A stretch of DNA of 64,000 nucleotides from Vibrio kanaloae (GTDB lineage Bacteria > Pseudomonadota > Gammaproteobacteria > Enterobacterales > Vibrionaceae): assembly GCF_024347535.1 (NCBI RefSeq), contig NZ_AP025497.1:1922001-1986000 (forward strand), read 5' to 3'. Under the pieces are notes generated by a model, which did no database searches, had not been told where the DNA came from, and saw only the letters and a program-made list of their open reading frames with translations. Of this stretch, positions 35,859 through 46,703 are shown in pieces. The first letter of the stretch is position 1, and every line of letters begins with the position of its first letter. A program made the translations under genes and the position numbers.

Positions 35859-38402
35859 CTAAGCCATAGGTAGATTTACAGTAATGATATCAATAACATC
35901 TTGCGCGGGACGCGTTCCCGAGAAGACGTACTCTAGAGCCTTATCAATTTGAGATATAAGTTCTGTATTGTTCATAGGTTTAGCGTGAACACGCAGATTC
36001 TCTAGCGCAAATTGAATCTGCTCTAAATTGTTGTCTTCTAACGCCACGTACAGTGTCACTAGCAACTCTTCGATGTTGCCTTTGCTTCGTAACTCAGGCT
36101 TAGGCAGTGACTCATTTTTACTTTTCCAATCGTGATCTTTTACTTCTTGAATTTCCGGAGCACAAACTTCTGCTTCATGGAATTGATAAAGCTTATTCGA
36201 ATAACGAAATAACGCATCGTCGAGCTCCCGTTCGTCAATTGGTTTAGCTATAATGTAATCCACACCAGCACCGATCATACGTTCTCGAGTCTCTTTGAAG
36301 ACATCTGCGGTACAACCAAATATTAAGACAGATGAAACATCACCAATTAGAGCGCGAATAGCCGTTGTTGATTCCACTCCATCCATCACTGGCATGTGGT
36401 TATCCATCAACACTAAATCAAAGTGCTCTGTAACGACAGCTTGTAGCGCAAGTTCGCCGTTTTCAACGTTCTTACAGGTAAATCCTTTACTGGTCATAAA
36501 GGTTTCAATGATGACGGTGTTGGTCCTGTTATCCTCAACAATCAACACTTTCAAGCCAGAGTAATCCAATTTTTTATGAGGTAGGCTTTCTATCTCACCA
36601 GGTTGGCAAGGCTTAATCTTTAAGCGAACATCAAAGCTAGTGCCAATCCCCTCTTCACTGGTAACCGTGATACTGCCGCCCATAAATTGGGCAATTTCCT
36701 TCACAATCGCTAAGCCTAGGCCTGTACCACCAAAACGTCTTGTAGTCGTAGATTCTGCTTGCTCGAAAGGTTTGAAGATGCGTTTTTGCGCTTCTTTAGA
36801 TATGCCTATTCCGGTGTCACGAACTCGAATACTAAGGAAAACATCATTTCCTTCGATAATTTCTTTCAGGTACACCTCAACAAAGCCTCTTGAAGTGAAC
36901 TTCACGGCGTTGTTCAGTAGATTAAACAAGATTTGGCGCAGTCGAGCTTTGTCCGAGAAGTACCAACGGCCAGAAGGCACCTCAGAGTACACTTTGAATT
37001 GAAGTCCTTTTTCGGAAGACAATGTGTAGTAGACACTGTTAATACTTCCGATGATCGAATCGAGTGGGAAACGGGTTTCATCTAGATCTAACCTGCCCTG
37101 CTCGATCTTTGAAAAATCCAATATCTCATTAAGCAAAGTCATCATATGATCCCCAGACTCATACAAACTTTTAAGATGCTTCTCTTGCTCTCTGTTTAAA
37201 GGGGTTCTTAGCAGAATTTGGGCGGTTCCTAAAACGCCATTCATTGGAGTTCGGATTTCATGGGATAAGGTCGCAAGGAACGCTGTTTTCGCATTGGTTG
37301 AGGCCTGAGCCTTAACCTTTTCCGCTTCGAGGTAAATGGTCTTTTCGTTAAAGGTTTTAATCAAGTGGCCAATTTCATCATCACTTGAATACTCAACATC
37401 GATGATCTCACCCGCTTTTGAAGCGTCGATCTTAACTGCTATATTGGTAATTGGACTAATCAAGTAGCGGTTCAACAAGTAATAACCCGCCATGACACAC
37501 ACGAGCAATAGCGGAACAATACCGCCCTCAATATGCATCACCAGACGAAACACCTCGTCTGCCACCAATAGTTTTGAGTTAACCACTGCGACTTGCCAAT
37601 CAAAGTCACCAAATTGGTTATTACTAATGTAGACTCCCTCGACAAGATTGAAGTTATGAGAAACCAGAACTTGGTTGAGATTATCTCTTATAGTGATACC
37701 AAGGTTATATTCCTCCGCGTGGGTTTTAATGAAACCCAATAACTCTTCCAGAGAGAGATCCACTGTCGCAATACCGGCAAAGGTGCCATCGTAATAATAA
37801 GGGGAAGACGCCGTAATCATTCGAACGTGTGTGTACGGGTCGACATACACATCGCTCCATACGGTGCTTCCTTGCGGCTCATCAACAACAGAAGTGTACC
37901 AATATTCTTGATGGTAAGGCGCGTTCTTAGGATTGTTATAAGAAAACAGTTGATCAATCTTGCCATCATCGGCTTTGTTGAAAAAGTAGCTGTTCAGGCG
38001 TTTATTCGGATCAAGTGCGTAAGGTTCTGGCCAAATGCCCGCGCTAACGATCGTATCGTCGCTCGCCGCCAAAATTGACTTTAATACCGAAGCAACCTCT
38101 GAACCTTTTCGTTGTTTCTGAGCGAAACCGACTAGGCTATCGACAACACCTTTAGAGCTACTGAGTGGCTCTGTAATCAATGCGGATAACAACTCAGCAC
38201 GTAGGTCTAGGTTTTGTTCTAATTCGGCACGTACAGGAGTCTCTACGACGTGGTACGTCACGCTACCGACAATGGCAATGAACATGCCCAAGTATAACCC
38301 GAGCGCTACCATACTGTTTTTCTTAAGAGACGACCGTATCTGCATAATTTTTTTGTTATTTTCGTTTTTGTTAAACCTAGTGTTTATCATCAAGGACATC
38401 AA
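35859..38402 (-). CDS. Hybrid sensor histidine kinase / response regulator with Cache domain
   Basis: An 847-residue membrane hybrid kinase. TM1 is at about 33-50. A dCache-type periplasmic sensor domain spans 55-285 (with DLSLEELLGFIK and WPEPYALDP segments), TM2 is at about 293-312 and a HAMP-like region at 312-365. His381 lies in FLATLSHEIRTPMNGVLG, the N box at 489-500 (RQILFNLLNNAV), and G boxes at DTGIGIS and GGTGLGLAI. A receiver domain has Asp667 in LVLMDNHMPVMDG. The last 150 residues contain a helical region that could be a degenerate Hpt domain without a clear phospho-His. Cognate regulator and signal are unknown. Confidence 0.93.
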   Translation of the reverse strand: MMSLMINTRFNKNENNKKIMQIRSSLKKNSMVALGLYLGMFIAIVGSVTYHVVETPVRAELEQNLDLRAELLSALITEPLSSSKGVVDSLVGFAQKQRKGSEVASVLKSILAASDDTIVSAGIWPEPYALDPNKRLNSYFFNKADDGKIDQLFSYNNPKNAPYHQEYWYTSVVDEPQGSTVWSDVYVDPYTHVRMITASSPYYYDGTFAGIATVDLSLEELLGFIKTHAEEYNLGITIRDNLNQVLVSHNFNLVEGVYISNNQFGDFDWQVAVVNSKLLVADEVFRLVMHIEGGIVPLLLVCVMAGYYLLNRYLISPITNIAVKIDASKAGEIIDVEYSSDDEIGHLIKTFNEKTIYLEAEKVKAQASTNAKTAFLATLSHEIRTPMNGVLGTAQILLRTPLNREQEKHLKSLYESGDHMMTLLNEILDFSKIEQGRLDLDETRFPLDSIIGSINSVYYTLSSEKGLQFKVYSEVPSGRWYFSDKARLRQILFNLLNNAVKFTSRGFVEVYLKEIIEGNDVFLSIRVRDTGIGISKEAQKRIFKPFEQAESTTTRRFGGTGLGLAIVKEIAQFMGGSITVTSEEGIGTSFDVRLKIKPCQPGEIESLPHKKLDYSGLKVLIVEDNRTNTVIIETFMTSKGFTCKNVENGELALQAVVTEHFDLVLMDNHMPVMDGVESTTAIRALIGDVSSVLIFGCTADVFKETRERMIGAGVDYIIAKPIDERELDDALFRYSNKLYQFHEAEVCAPEIQEVKDHDWKSKNESLPKPELRSKGNIEELLVTLYVALEDNNLEQIQFALENLRVHAKPMNNTELISQIDKALEYVFSGTRPAQDVIDIITVNLPMA

Positions 38403-38483
38403 GCCTTTTTAGATTGAAGCTTGATTGGCGCAAGTTCATTGGTACTATAAGCGCAAATATGTTCCCTTTTACGGTACCTCACT

Positions 38484-39053
38484 TTGACTTTACAAGATAT
38501 TCTTGCGCTTCCAGAGTTGGAAGGAAAGCTAATCACAGAACACAAAACCATAGGATTTGTCACTGCAATGGCAGCGGCACCTAACGTATTACCTCCTCAT
38601 GAATGGCTTCCGTTCCTTTGGGGTGGTGAAGAAGTCGCTCCTTTTACTGATGGTGAGCAACTTGAAAGCTACATTGAAATTATCATCGCGCTTTGGAACG
38701 AAACCCGCCCAGAACTGATTGAAGGCACTTGGGTTTGGCCTGAAACTTGTCAATTGGATGATGAAGAAGTCGTCAACACAGCTGCTCGCGATTTTTGTGA
38801 AGGCTTACTTCAAGGTTGGCAGATTGCCCGTGATGATTGGGAAACATTGATGCCAGAAGACAGCGAAGACAATGCGCTGGTTGGCGGTGTGCTGCTTTCA
38901 CTAAGCATGCTTTACGATCCAGAAACCTCAATCGCGACACTTGCAGAGCAAGGCATTGAAGGTTTAGAGCAGTTCGAAGAGATCTTTAATTCGGTTCCTG
39001 TGATGCTGTGCGGTCTAACGCAACGTGGCATTGCATTAGCTGAAGCTCAATAA
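38484..39053 (+). CDS. UPF0149 / YecA family protein
   Basis: A 189-residue protein of the UPF0149 (YecA/YgfB) helical-bundle family. It opens TLQDILALPELEGKLITEHKTIGFVTAMAAAPNVLPPHEWLPFLWGG, with repeated acidic loops; CEGLLQGWQIARDDWE and a C-terminal SEC-C-less end follow. No ATG fits upstream, and the only plausible start is TTG at 38484, which has no clear RBS. Function is uncertain. It lies divergently from the hybrid kinase. Confidence 0.85.
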   Translation: MTLQDILALPELEGKLITEHKTIGFVTAMAAAPNVLPPHEWLPFLWGGEEVAPFTDGEQLESYIEIIIALWNETRPELIEGTWVWPETCQLDDEEVVNTAARDFCEGLLQGWQIARDDWETLMPEDSEDNALVGGVLLSLSMLYDPETSIATLAEQGIEGLEQFEEIFNSVPVMLCGLTQRGIALAEAQ

Positions 39054-39113
39054 CCTAGAGAATATTAATAAGCTCTGAAAAAATAAGCTTAACTCTCTCG
39101 ACCAAACAATAAC

Positions 39114-39145
39114 AAAAGGCCTCACTTCACAATGAGGCCTTTTTT
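39114..39145. terminator. Terminator between the YecA-family gene and the potassium channel gene
   Basis: Stem AAAAGGCCTCA and TGAGGCCTTTT with an 8-base loop, then a T-run. It serves both convergent genes. Confidence 0.9.
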
Positions 39146-39168
39146 AGTTCTGAAGGTATATCAATCGT

Positions 39169-40200
39169 TTAAAAGCCTTTCCAATCGAAGTGATCAATTC
39201 GTTCATCTGCAATATAGAACAACTTAGTCCCGCTGTTGACCACTTGGTCTAGCTCAGGGTTAAGCTCAATACCACTGCCCGTATCAATCGCAATCAACGT
39301 GGCTTGATACTTCTCTTTGAACACCGAAAAAATTGGCGCAACCGTTACAGGCTCAGCCCCCTCAGGGTAATAAGTTGAATATTGTGTCATCCCCCTTGTC
39401 GTACTCAATAGCTCTTGGTGAAGCGCACTCGACCCCGGATCTACCGCAGCCTTGGCCAGCATTTCTGCCCCCACCGCCGGAATACATTCTGAGTTAGGGC
39501 AATGCTGATGCAACAAATCACTCAATGCTTCATCTTTAAAGTACACCAGAAGGTGCGCCTTAGGATTTCGGTTCGCGCAGTAAAGCGCCGCAGATAAAGT
39601 TATATCGTCTTCAGGATTATCAATGAGAATACAACTGGCCGACTCAATGCCCGTTTTCTCCATCTCTTTGCCATCGGTGTAGCTGTTTACTTTAACGAAA
39701 TTTATTTCACCGGGTAACGGGTTCTCGATATCTGAACGCGTACATAACACGATTGGTCGTTTACCCGTTTCTTCGTGCTGTAACATACGAATGAGGTGAA
39801 TGGTTCTTTGCTCATTCCATCCAAGCATCAAAATGTGGTTGTCCACTCTAACTCTCCTTTTTCCTAACAAACCCGCTCGCCAATATTCAACACCTTCTGT
39901 CGCGACCTTACCGAGTAATGCCGCGAAAAGACTAAGCCCTCCCGGAATCACGAACAGTATAACGATCCATCGTCCTGCATCTGTCGTTGGTGATAAATCA
40001 CCGTAACCCACCGTCGACGCAGTCACGACTAGATAGTAAGCGAATGTGGTAAACGAACTGGTTAGGTCCGATTCACCCGCTAGATACAACGTCGACCACG
40101 ACAAAAATACGTAACCAAGAAAGGTAAACAGCAAGTTTTTTCCGTTCAAAACAAAGATATTTGCTTTGACCCAGCGTTTGAGTTGTAACCAGATTATCAT
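39169..40200 (-). CDS. Two-TM potassium channel with RCK (TrkA-N) domain
   Basis: A 343-residue K+ channel subunit. One membrane helix is at about 24-42, a pore helix with selectivity filter TVGYGD at 63-68, and a second helix at about 76-100. A RCK/TrkA-N Rossmann domain runs from about 122 (HILMLGWNEQRTIHLI) through 240, followed by a TrkA-C-like segment. It is a tetramer-forming channel like MthK or Kch. It stands alone, with a terminator downstream. Gating ligand cannot be assigned. Confidence 0.9.
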   Translation of the reverse strand: MIIWLQLKRWVKANIFVLNGKNLLFTFLGYVFLSWSTLYLAGESDLTSSFTTFAYYLVVTASTVGYGDLSPTTDAGRWIVILFVIPGGLSLFAALLGKVATEGVEYWRAGLLGKRRVRVDNHILMLGWNEQRTIHLIRMLQHEETGKRPIVLCTRSDIENPLPGEINFVKVNSYTDGKEMEKTGIESASCILIDNPEDDITLSAALYCANRNPKAHLLVYFKDEALSDLLHQHCPNSECIPAVGAEMLAKAAVDPGSSALHQELLSTTRGMTQYSTYYPEGAEPVTVAPIFSVFKEKYQATLIAIDTGSGIELNPELDQVVNSGTKLFYIADERIDHFDWKGF

Positions 40201-40323
40201 TCGAGCCTCAAATCTTTTTCTCTTACTTACATGCTAGAAAAAATACGCGATATCAACAAGATGTACCATAAGAAAAAGATACATGGCCACAAGATTGATA
40301 CTCGCAACCTATCTTTAGGTACA

Positions 40324-40350
40324 AAAAAACCAGCACTACAAGCTGGTTTT
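40324..40350 (-). terminator. Terminator of nadA
   Basis: AAAACCAGC and GCTGGTTTT arms with a 9-base loop, with a T-run on the minus strand, directly downstream of nadA. Confidence 0.85.
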
Positions 40351-40379
40351 CTATTCATAATAACAGCCCAATAATGAAA

Positions 40380-41441
40380 TTAAGCGTTGCCTTTCACTTG
40401 CACATTAAGCTGTTCAGCAAAATCTAACATGCGGTTCAATGGAATAAGAGACTTAACGCGTAATTCGTCAGAAACGAAAATTTCGTGTTGCTCGCCGCCA
40501 TTTTCAAGCGCGTTTTCAATCGCTTCAAGGCCATTCATTGCCATCCAAGGGCAGTGTGCGCAGCTACGACACGTTGCACCAGCCCCGGCTGTAGGCGCTT
40601 CAATTAGCTCTTTTTCAGGAACCAATTGTTGCATCTTGAAGAAGATACCTTTGTCTGTCGCAACAATCATCTGTGGATGAGGAAGCTCTTTTGCTTTCTT
40701 AATCAGTTGGCTTGTTGAACCTACCGCATCAGCCAATTCGACGACGCTTGCTGGCGATTCTGGGTGAACCAAAATAGCCGCTTCTGGGTATACAGACTTC
40801 ATTTTCTTCAAAGCATCAGCTGAGAACTCATCATGAACGATGCACTCGCCTTGCCAAAGCAACATGTCAGCGCCAGTTTGATTTGCAATGTAAGAACCTA
40901 GGTGACGGTCTGGCCCCCAAATGATTGGTTTGCCTTCAGCGTCTAGGCTTTCAACGATTTCTAAAGCGATGCTCGACGTAACTACCCAGTCTGCACGAGC
41001 TTTAACAGCTGCAGAGGTGTTCGCGTATACAACCACGGTGTGGTCAGGGTGAGCATCACAAAATTCTGTAAATTTGTCAGCCGGACAGCCAAGATCAAGT
41101 GAACATTCAGCTTCAAGTGTTGGCATTAGAATGCGTTTTTCAGGAGTAAGAATCTTTGCAGACTCACCCATGAAACGAACACCAGCGATGATCAGAGTGC
41201 TTGCTGAGTGACGGTTACCGAACTTAGCCATTTCTAATGAATCGCCAACGAAACCACCAGTTTCTTCTGCCAGAGCCTGAATTTCAGGATCGGTGTAGTA
41301 GTGTGCAATTAGAACTGCATCTTTTTCTTGAAGTAGTTTTTTGATGTTTACGATGTGGGCCTGTTTCTGAGCGTCGCTCAATGGAACTGGCTTAGGCGGA
41401 AACGGGTAAACTGTATCGATTTTATCTAGTATATGACTCAT
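40380..41441 (-). CDS. nadA: Quinolinate synthase
   Basis: Iron-sulfur enzyme that condenses iminoaspartate and dihydroxyacetone phosphate to quinolinate in NAD synthesis. The 4Fe-4S cysteines are in [16 protein letters not shown] and [32 protein letters not shown] and the [12 protein letters not shown] loop are conserved. The frame opens with TTG at 41459, but the ATG at 41441, after CAAGAGC, gives 353 residues, close to the usual length. The cpoB terminator region lies upstream. Confidence 0.96.
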   Translation of the reverse strand: MSHILDKIDTVYPFPPKPVPLSDAQKQAHIVNIKKLLQEKDAVLIAHYYTDPEIQALAEETGGFVGDSLEMAKFGNRHSASTLIIAGVRFMGESAKILTPEKRILMPTLEAECSLDLGCPADKFTEFCDAHPDHTVVVYANTSAAVKARADWVVTSSIALEIVESLDAEGKPIIWGPDRHLGSYIANQTGADMLLWQGECIVHDEFSADALKKMKSVYPEAAILVHPESPASVVELADAVGSTSQLIKKAKELPHPQMIVATDKGIFFKMQQLVPEKELIEAPTAGAGATCRSCAHCPWMAMNGLEAIENALENGGEQHEIFVSDELRVKSLIPLNRMLDFAEQLNVQVKGNA

Positions 41442-41619
41442 TGCTCTTGCTCTACGCAACTTCTTCCGAGAATCCGAGTATTCTACACAGGACAGCGATT
41501 GGGATCAAAAAGGATTGGTTGCAAGCGGTGGCTAGCTAATGCTTAAAACGCATAAACAAGGCGTGGCGTTGGCATCACTAACAAGATGAGTAAACACTAA
41601 ACGGAAATGAACAAGTATA

Positions 41620-41646
41620 AAAAAGAGGCGCCTAAGCACCCCTATT
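41620..41646 (-). terminator. Terminator of the tol-pal operon
   Basis: On the minus strand AGGGGTGC and GCGCCTCT pair over 8 bp (two G-T wobbles) around TTAG, followed by TTTTTATA. It lies just past the cpoB stop. Confidence 0.6.
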
Positions 41647-41650
41647 TTGT

Positions 41651-42439
41651 TTATAAGTGGGTTTTAGCCACGTTTGCCGAAGCGCTGTTTGGGTATTCTG
41701 TGACGACTTGTTGGTAATATTTCTTAGCTTGCGTCGCGTTGTTGTTGCGCGCAGCTATATCACCAAGCTTAACCAGTGCATCTGCTCGCTTGTTTGAGTC
41801 TTTATAAGACACAACAGCAGCGAAACTCTTCACCGCTTCTTTATCTTGCTTCTTAGCGAAATAAAGCTGACCTAACCAGTAATGTGAGTTAGGTGTGAAG
41901 GTAGAATCTGGGAAGTCTTTTTGAAACTTTTGGAATGCTGCGATAGCACCCGTGTAGTCTCGTTGCTTTAGAATCATATCTACAGCATTTTGATAAGCAG
42001 TTTGCTCATCTACATCAGTACTGAACGTACCAGAAGCGTCTTTAGAGCCTTCGCTCGCCGCCACTGCTACCGTTGCAGTACCTGCAGCTTTCACCTCGCC
42101 TCTTACACGATCCAGCTCGATGAACAGTTCACGCTGACGCTCTAGCATTTGCTTCATATCGTAGCTGTTTCGCTCCAGCGCACCTCGAAGTTCACTGATC
42201 TCCAGTGACATATCATCGATTTGCTGCTGCATTTGAAGCTGAACTAGGTTGCGATTTTGAAGCAGGCGCTCTAAACGCTCAATATCTGATTCGTTAGATA
42301 CAGCCCCTGATCGAGAGGAAGATGATGAATTGGTTGCGGTGCTATTGAGATCGGATACTGGAGCTGGTGCAGCGAACACGGTGTTCGCTGCACTTGCCAG
42401 TAACGAAAGCAAAATGACTCGCTTTGTGTTACTGAACAT
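41651..42439 (-). CDS. cpoB: Cell division coordinator CpoB (YbgF)
   Basis: Periplasmic protein linking the Tol system with peptidoglycan synthesis (formerly YbgF). A signal peptide precedes a coiled-coil (about 60-110, EIERLERLLQNRNLVQLQMQQQ), and TPR repeats run from about 140 to the end (QNAVDMILKQRDYTGAIAAFQKF). The frame opens with TTG at 42454, while the ATG at 42439 after GAGGAAT is better. This is the last gene of the tol-pal operon, 33 bases after pal. Confidence 0.94.
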   Translation of the reverse strand: MFSNTKRVILLSLLASAANTVFAAPAPVSDLNSTATNSSSSSRSGAVSNESDIERLERLLQNRNLVQLQMQQQIDDMSLEISELRGALERNSYDMKQMLERQRELFIELDRVRGEVKAAGTATVAVAASEGSKDASGTFSTDVDEQTAYQNAVDMILKQRDYTGAIAAFQKFQKDFPDSTFTPNSHYWLGQLYFAKKQDKEAVKSFAAVVSYKDSNKRADALVKLGDIAARNNNATQAKKYYQQVVTEYPNSASANVAKTHL

Positions 42440-42472
42440 GAGGCAATTCCTCAATTATATAGTCTACTAAAA

Positions 42473-43015
42473 TTAGTAAACTAGTACTGCGCGACGGTTT
42501 TTAGCGTACACATCTTCAGATTGACCTAGAAGAAGTGGCTTCTCTTCACCGTAGCTTACGATAGAAATTTGGTCTGCTTGAACACCTAGCGCTTGTAGGT
42601 ATTTAGCTACAGCTTGTGCACGACGCTCGCCAAGTGCGATGTTGTACTCAGGAGTACCACGCTCATCAGCGTGACCTTCGATAGTAACGTTCATGTCAAC
42701 GTTCTTACTCAGGTAAGCTGCGTGAGCTGCTAGTATTGCTTCGTAGTCGCTAGCGATAGTTGAGTTATCGAATGCGAAGTAGATTGTTTGAGTTTCACGT
42801 AGCGCTTGCTCTTTAAGCTCTTGCTCAGACAGTTGACCGTTAGCGTCAATTGGCGTTACAACCGTTGTATCTACGTTGCTTTCTGAACCTGAAGTTGTTT
42901 GGTTGCTTTCAGTACCAGATGTTGCAGATGTCGCTTCATCCGTTGAACTACATGCCGTCACTGCCATTACTGGTAGTGCAATCATCAAGCCTTTAAGAAC
43001 TTTATTAAGTTGCAT
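42473..43015 (-). CDS. pal: Peptidoglycan-associated lipoprotein Pal
   Basis: Outer-membrane lipoprotein with signal and lipobox ending in Cys22 (AVTAC). A Ser/Thr-rich linker follows, then the OmpA-like peptidoglycan-binding domain from about 75, with [18 protein letters not shown] as the diaminopimelate-binding signature. It is 180 residues long. Pal anchors the Tol machine to the outer membrane and peptidoglycan. It sits between tolB and cpoB. Confidence 0.97.
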   Translation of the reverse strand: MQLNKVLKGLMIALPVMAVTACSSTDEATSATSGTESNQTTSGSESNVDTTVVTPIDANGQLSEQELKEQALRETQTIYFAFDNSTIASDYEAILAAHAAYLSKNVDMNVTIEGHADERGTPEYNIALGERRAQAVAKYLQALGVQADQISIVSYGEEKPLLLGQSEDVYAKNRRAVLVY

Positions 43016-43126
43016 CTTATTTTCCTTACGTTATCAAACTTAGTTTCTACAGCGACTAAGTGCTATAGATAGTTAAATGCCACAATAGTTAACACTATCA
43101 ATAGCTAATAGAATGTATCACTTTAG

Positions 43127-44479
43127 CTAGAGAAACGGTGACCATGCAGGTGCTCTTACACGTCCGTTGGTTGCCGGTAATCTCGCTTTAAAACGCCCAT
43201 CAATAGAAACCATCGAGAGTACGTTTGTCTTGTTGTAAATAGAGCTATAGATAACCATACCTCCATTCGGTGCAATACTTGGTGATTCATCTAACAATGT
43301 TTTTGTTAGTATCTGAACCGCACCAGTTTCCAAATCCTGTTTAGCCAAGTTAAAGCCTGAGTTGCTTCGATTTACCATGATTAGGAATCGTCCATCAGGA
43401 GTGATCTGACCACCTAAGTTTTGGCTACCTTGCCAAGTAATACGAGATGTCGAATTATTTGACAAATTTACATTATAAATCTGTGGTTTACCACCACGAT
43501 CCGATGTGAAAATAAGAGACTTTCCATCTGGATGCCAGAATGGTTCAGTATTATTCGAACGGCCTCGGGTAACTTGAGTCAGCTTACGGCTAGCAAGGTC
43601 AAGTGTGTACACCTGAAGGCTGCCTGTTTTCGACAATACCAATGCTAATGTCTTACCATCTGGCGAGAATCTTGGCGCGCCATTATGACGAGGATATGAA
43701 GTCACCTTCTCACGCTCACCTGTATAAATATTCATAATGAATATTTCAGCTTGGCCATTTTGGAAACTCACATAAGCAAGCTTCTTACCATCTGGAGACC
43801 ATGATGGCGACATAAGAGGCTGTTTAGATCGAAGTACCAAACGCTCATTGAAGCCGTCATAGTCCGCCACACGAAGCTGATATGGGTACTTATCTTTATC
43901 GTTCACTACCACATAAGAGACACGTGTTAAGAACGCGCCTCTTTCACCAGTTAACTCTTCATAAACTAAATCAGAAATACGATGCGCATACTCTCTCAAG
44001 CGTTTACCAGACACCGTTGCCTTTTTATTAAACAGCACATGGTCTTTCGAAAGCACTAATTGACCTTCATCACTTAACGCTCGGCTTTGTCCTTTAGTCA
44101 ATTGACCACGAACAATGTCGACCAGTTGGTAGTTCACCACATACTGCCCTTCGACATTTTTAGTGATACTACCCGTCAGCAATGAATCAACACCTAGATT
44201 GGTCCAAGCATCAAAATTCACCTCGGTTTCACTGTAAGGCGTTTGAGGCATTTTGCTTGTCGGAACGGGGCTAAATTTACCACTGCGCTGTAAGTCAGAA
44301 GCAATAACTGCTGATACATCATGTGGCAACGGTTCAGTTCCTTCCCAACGAAAAGGGACAATAGCGATAGGTCGTGCAGAGTTAATACCGTCTGTAATAA
44401 CCAGCTCCAGCGCCGCATGTACAAACTGGCTGCTTGTCGCTATTACAAAAACACAACTCAGTAATAGTTTTTTTAACAC
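43127..44479 (-). CDS. tolB: Tol-Pal translocation protein TolB
   Basis: Periplasmic beta-propeller protein (450 residues) with a signal peptide ending near VHA. The N-terminal domain (about 23-170) and six-bladed propeller repeats follow, each with a PxWSPDGK-type motif ([42 protein letters not shown]). It binds Pal and transmits TolA action. The start codon is GTG with AAGGA seven bases upstream. The gap to pal is 111 bases, larger than elsewhere in the operon. Confidence 0.97.
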   Translation of the reverse strand: MLKKLLLSCVFVIATSSQFVHAALELVITDGINSARPIAIVPFRWEGTEPLPHDVSAVIASDLQRSGKFSPVPTSKMPQTPYSETEVNFDAWTNLGVDSLLTGSITKNVEGQYVVNYQLVDIVRGQLTKGQSRALSDEGQLVLSKDHVLFNKKATVSGKRLREYAHRISDLVYEELTGERGAFLTRVSYVVVNDKDKYPYQLRVADYDGFNERLVLRSKQPLMSPSWSPDGKKLAYVSFQNGQAEIFIMNIYTGEREKVTSYPRHNGAPRFSPDGKTLALVLSKTGSLQVYTLDLASRKLTQVTRGRSNNTEPFWHPDGKSLIFTSDRGGKPQIYNVNLSNNSTSRITWQGSQNLGGQITPDGRFLIMVNRSNSGFNLAKQDLETGAVQILTKTLLDESPSIAPNGGMVIYSSIYNKTNVLSMVSIDGRFKARLPATNGRVRAPAWSPFL

Positions 44480-44491
44480 AAGTTCGTCCTT

Positions 44492-45559
44492 CTACTCTGG
44501 TGATACAGTTAAGTTAATATCTTTCAGTGATGTCACAATGTCTGGGTCTTTAGGCAATGGGTACGATTGCACTTGTGCCACCGCACGCTTCGTTGCTGCG
44601 CACAAACGACTGTCACCATCCAAAATACTCAAGCTCCCCAAAATAGCATTAGAGCCCGTTGGAATAAGCTTAAGGTTAACTCGGCACGATCGCCCTCTAT
44701 AGCTGTCCTCTAGCAAAAGGTTCTGCTGAATCAGTTGGGTATAGATAGCACCGTAACGCTGAGCTTCATCACTAATAAATTGTTGTCTTGCTGAAGAGTT
44801 CTGCGTCGCCTCTGTTTCAAGCCCTTCAAAGATGTCATTCAATGCTGCTTCTTGCTGCTTACGCTCTTTTTCAGCTCTTGCTGCCGCTTCCTTCTCCTTA
44901 CGGGCTTTCTCTGCTGCCGCTGCTGCCTCTTTCTCTTTGGCTATGCGTTGCTTTTCAGCACGTTCAGCGGCTTCTTTTTCTTTACGAGCTTTTTCAGCAG
45001 CCTCTTGCGCGGCTTTTTCTTTTGCCACGCGTTCCTGTTCAGCTTTTGCGATTGCTGCTTCTTTAGCTTTACGCTCATTTTCAGCTTTCACCAACGCCGC
45101 TTCTTTCAGCTTACGGTCAGCTTCTGCTTTAGCAGCTTTCTTTTTTTCTTGCTGTAAACGTGCTTCTTCGACTTTACGTTGTTTTTCTTTTTCAACTCGA
45201 CGCTTTTCAGCTTCACGAGTTGCTTTTGCTTCTTTAGCTTGCTGTTCTTTTAGCTTACGAATGTTTTCTTCTTCAGCTTTTCGATTCTTTTCAAGTCTTT
45301 CGCTTTCACGTCTGAGTTTATCTAAACGCTCTTGCTCCTTCTTACTCGCCGCTTCTCGCTGTTGACGAATTTGTTGAGCTTGCTGGCGAACCAACTGAGG
45401 ATCAATCACCACAGCCTGAACCATCTGGCCAGTTGGCTTAGGTTCTGACATCGTGAAGTCCGCTCCCCAAATGAGCGCAACAAATAAAATGACGTGCAGC
45501 CCAAGTGAAATAAGAAGCGGTGTTCTAAAATTATTGGATTTCTTATTAGTCGCTTTCAT
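44492..45559 (-). CDS. tolA: Cell envelope protein TolA
   Basis: Inner-membrane energy-coupling protein (355 residues). One N-terminal membrane helix (about 13-33) is followed by a long Ala/Glu/Lys-rich helical stalk (about 60-245, repeats of KEKAAQEAAEKARKEKE type) and a C-terminal globular domain with the typical YPLPKDP segment. It spans the periplasm and binds Pal/TolB on proton-driven command from TolQ/R. The low-complexity stalk generates long antisense frames that are not genes. Confidence 0.96.
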   Translation of the reverse strand: MKATNKKSNNFRTPLLISLGLHVILFVALIWGADFTMSEPKPTGQMVQAVVIDPQLVRQQAQQIRQQREAASKKEQERLDKLRRESERLEKNRKAEEENIRKLKEQQAKEAKATREAEKRRVEKEKQRKVEEARLQQEKKKAAKAEADRKLKEAALVKAENERKAKEAAIAKAEQERVAKEKAAQEAAEKARKEKEAAERAEKQRIAKEKEAAAAAEKARKEKEAAARAEKERKQQEAALNDIFEGLETEATQNSSARQQFISDEAQRYGAIYTQLIQQNLLLEDSYRGRSCRVNLKLIPTGSNAILGSLSILDGDSRLCAATKRAVAQVQSYPLPKDPDIVTSLKDINLTVSPE

Positions 45560-45572
45560 GAATGCTACGGAG

Positions 45573-46016
45573 CTATTCCCTTATATCCGTTAAAAGGCCA
45601 ACCTTTGGCACACCTGCACGGCTTAATTCATCAAGTAATAAAACCACTTCAGCGTAAGGCGTTGCGGCATCACCACCAACCGCCACTGGAGAGTTTGGCT
45701 TCAAAGACAACTCAGCTTTCACTCGGACGATAATATCTTCCAATGATAAACCACGCTGTACTTCTTCGTTATTGACACTTAAACCAAGCTCACCGTCTTT
45801 GTTCACTTCAACAATAATAAAACTCGCGTTATCGTCACCCAGCAGATCTTGTGCAGACTTAGCGGTTGAAGCCTGAGGCAGCTCAACGTCGACACCTTGA
45901 GTTACAAACGGTGAAGTCACCATAAAAATGATCAGCAAAACAAGCATAACGTCAATGTAAGGTACAACGTTAATCTCTGCGGTCATTTTGCGTTTTTTAG
46001 GTTGGTATCCAGCCAT
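45573..46016 (-). CDS. tolR: Biopolymer transport protein TolR
   Basis: ExbD/TolR family protein of 147 residues. The single membrane helix carries the proton-path aspartate in VVPYIDVMLVLLIIFMV, and a periplasmic peptidoglycan-binding domain follows. It works with TolQ as the proton-motive-force motor of the Tol system. It lies three bases after tolQ. Confidence 0.97.
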   Translation of the reverse strand: MAGYQPKKRKMTAEINVVPYIDVMLVLLIIFMVTSPFVTQGVDVELPQASTAKSAQDLLGDDNASFIIVEVNKDGELGLSVNNEEVQRGLSLEDIIVRVKAELSLKPNSPVAVGGDAATPYAEVVLLLDELSRAGVPKVGLLTDIRE

Positions 46017-46019
46017 CTA

Positions 46020-46703
46020 TTATTCCCTGCCAGCCATCGCTTGACGGTGAAGAATACTGTGAAACTCTTCAGAGAAAGTCGCGTAGTTGTGTTCTAGCTT
46101 ACCTACTCGGCTGCTGAAGCGGTTGTACGCCATTACTGCAGGAATTGCGGCGAACAGACCCATTGCCGTTGCAATAAGTGCTTCTGCAATACCAGGAGCA
46201 ACCATAGCGAGTGTCGCTTGTTTCACTTCGCCCAATGCGATGAATGAGTGCATAATGCCCCAAACCGTACCAAATAGGCCTATATAAGGACTGATAGAAC
46301 CGACTGTCGCTAAGAAAGGTAAGTTAGTCTCTAGCTCGTCTACTTCACGGGCTACTGCAACGCGCATTGCACGCCCAGTGCCTTCCATAATAAAGTCAGG
46401 AGAAGTAGCGTTGGATTTGCGAAGGCGAGCAAACTCGGTGAAGCCTTCGTAAAAAATCTCTTCAGTGCCAGAAAGCTCATCTTTGCGCTTATTGCTTTCC
46501 TGATACAACTTAGCTAGGTCAACACCAGACCAAAATTTATCTTCAAACACTTCAGTTTGTTTAGAAGCTTGCGATAACACTTTACTTCTTTTTATGATCA
46601 TTGCCCAAGAAACAACAGACATGCCCATTAGGATTAGCATGACCATTTTAACTAGAAAGCTAGCTTCTAAAATTAGGCCTAATATTGAGATTTCAGCAGT
46701 CAC
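46020..46703 (-). CDS. tolQ: Protein TolQ
   Basis: ExbB/TolQ-type motor subunit with three membrane helices (about 8-36, 132-158 and 170-195), 227 residues. Conserved stretches are [24 protein letters not shown] and [18 protein letters not shown]. It starts with GTG at 46703 and overlaps the end of ybgC by 11 bases. Confidence 0.96.
   Translation of the reverse strand: MTAEISILGLILEASFLVKMVMLILMGMSVVSWAMIIKRSKVLSQASKQTEVFEDKFWSGVDLAKLYQESNKRKDELSGTEEIFYEGFTEFARLRKSNATSPDFIMEGTGRAMRVAVAREVDELETNLPFLATVGSISPYIGLFGTVWGIMHSFIALGEVKQATLAMVAPGIAEALIATAMGLFAAIPAVMAYNRFSSRVGKLEHNYATFSEEFHSILHRQAMAGRE

Noticed and set aside
44788..45365. Long plus-strand ORFs of 92-177 codons opposite tolA
   Set aside because: They arise from the Ala/Glu/Lys codon repeats of the TolA stalk read on the opposite strand; composition is Ser/Phe/Leu-rich and no RBS is present.
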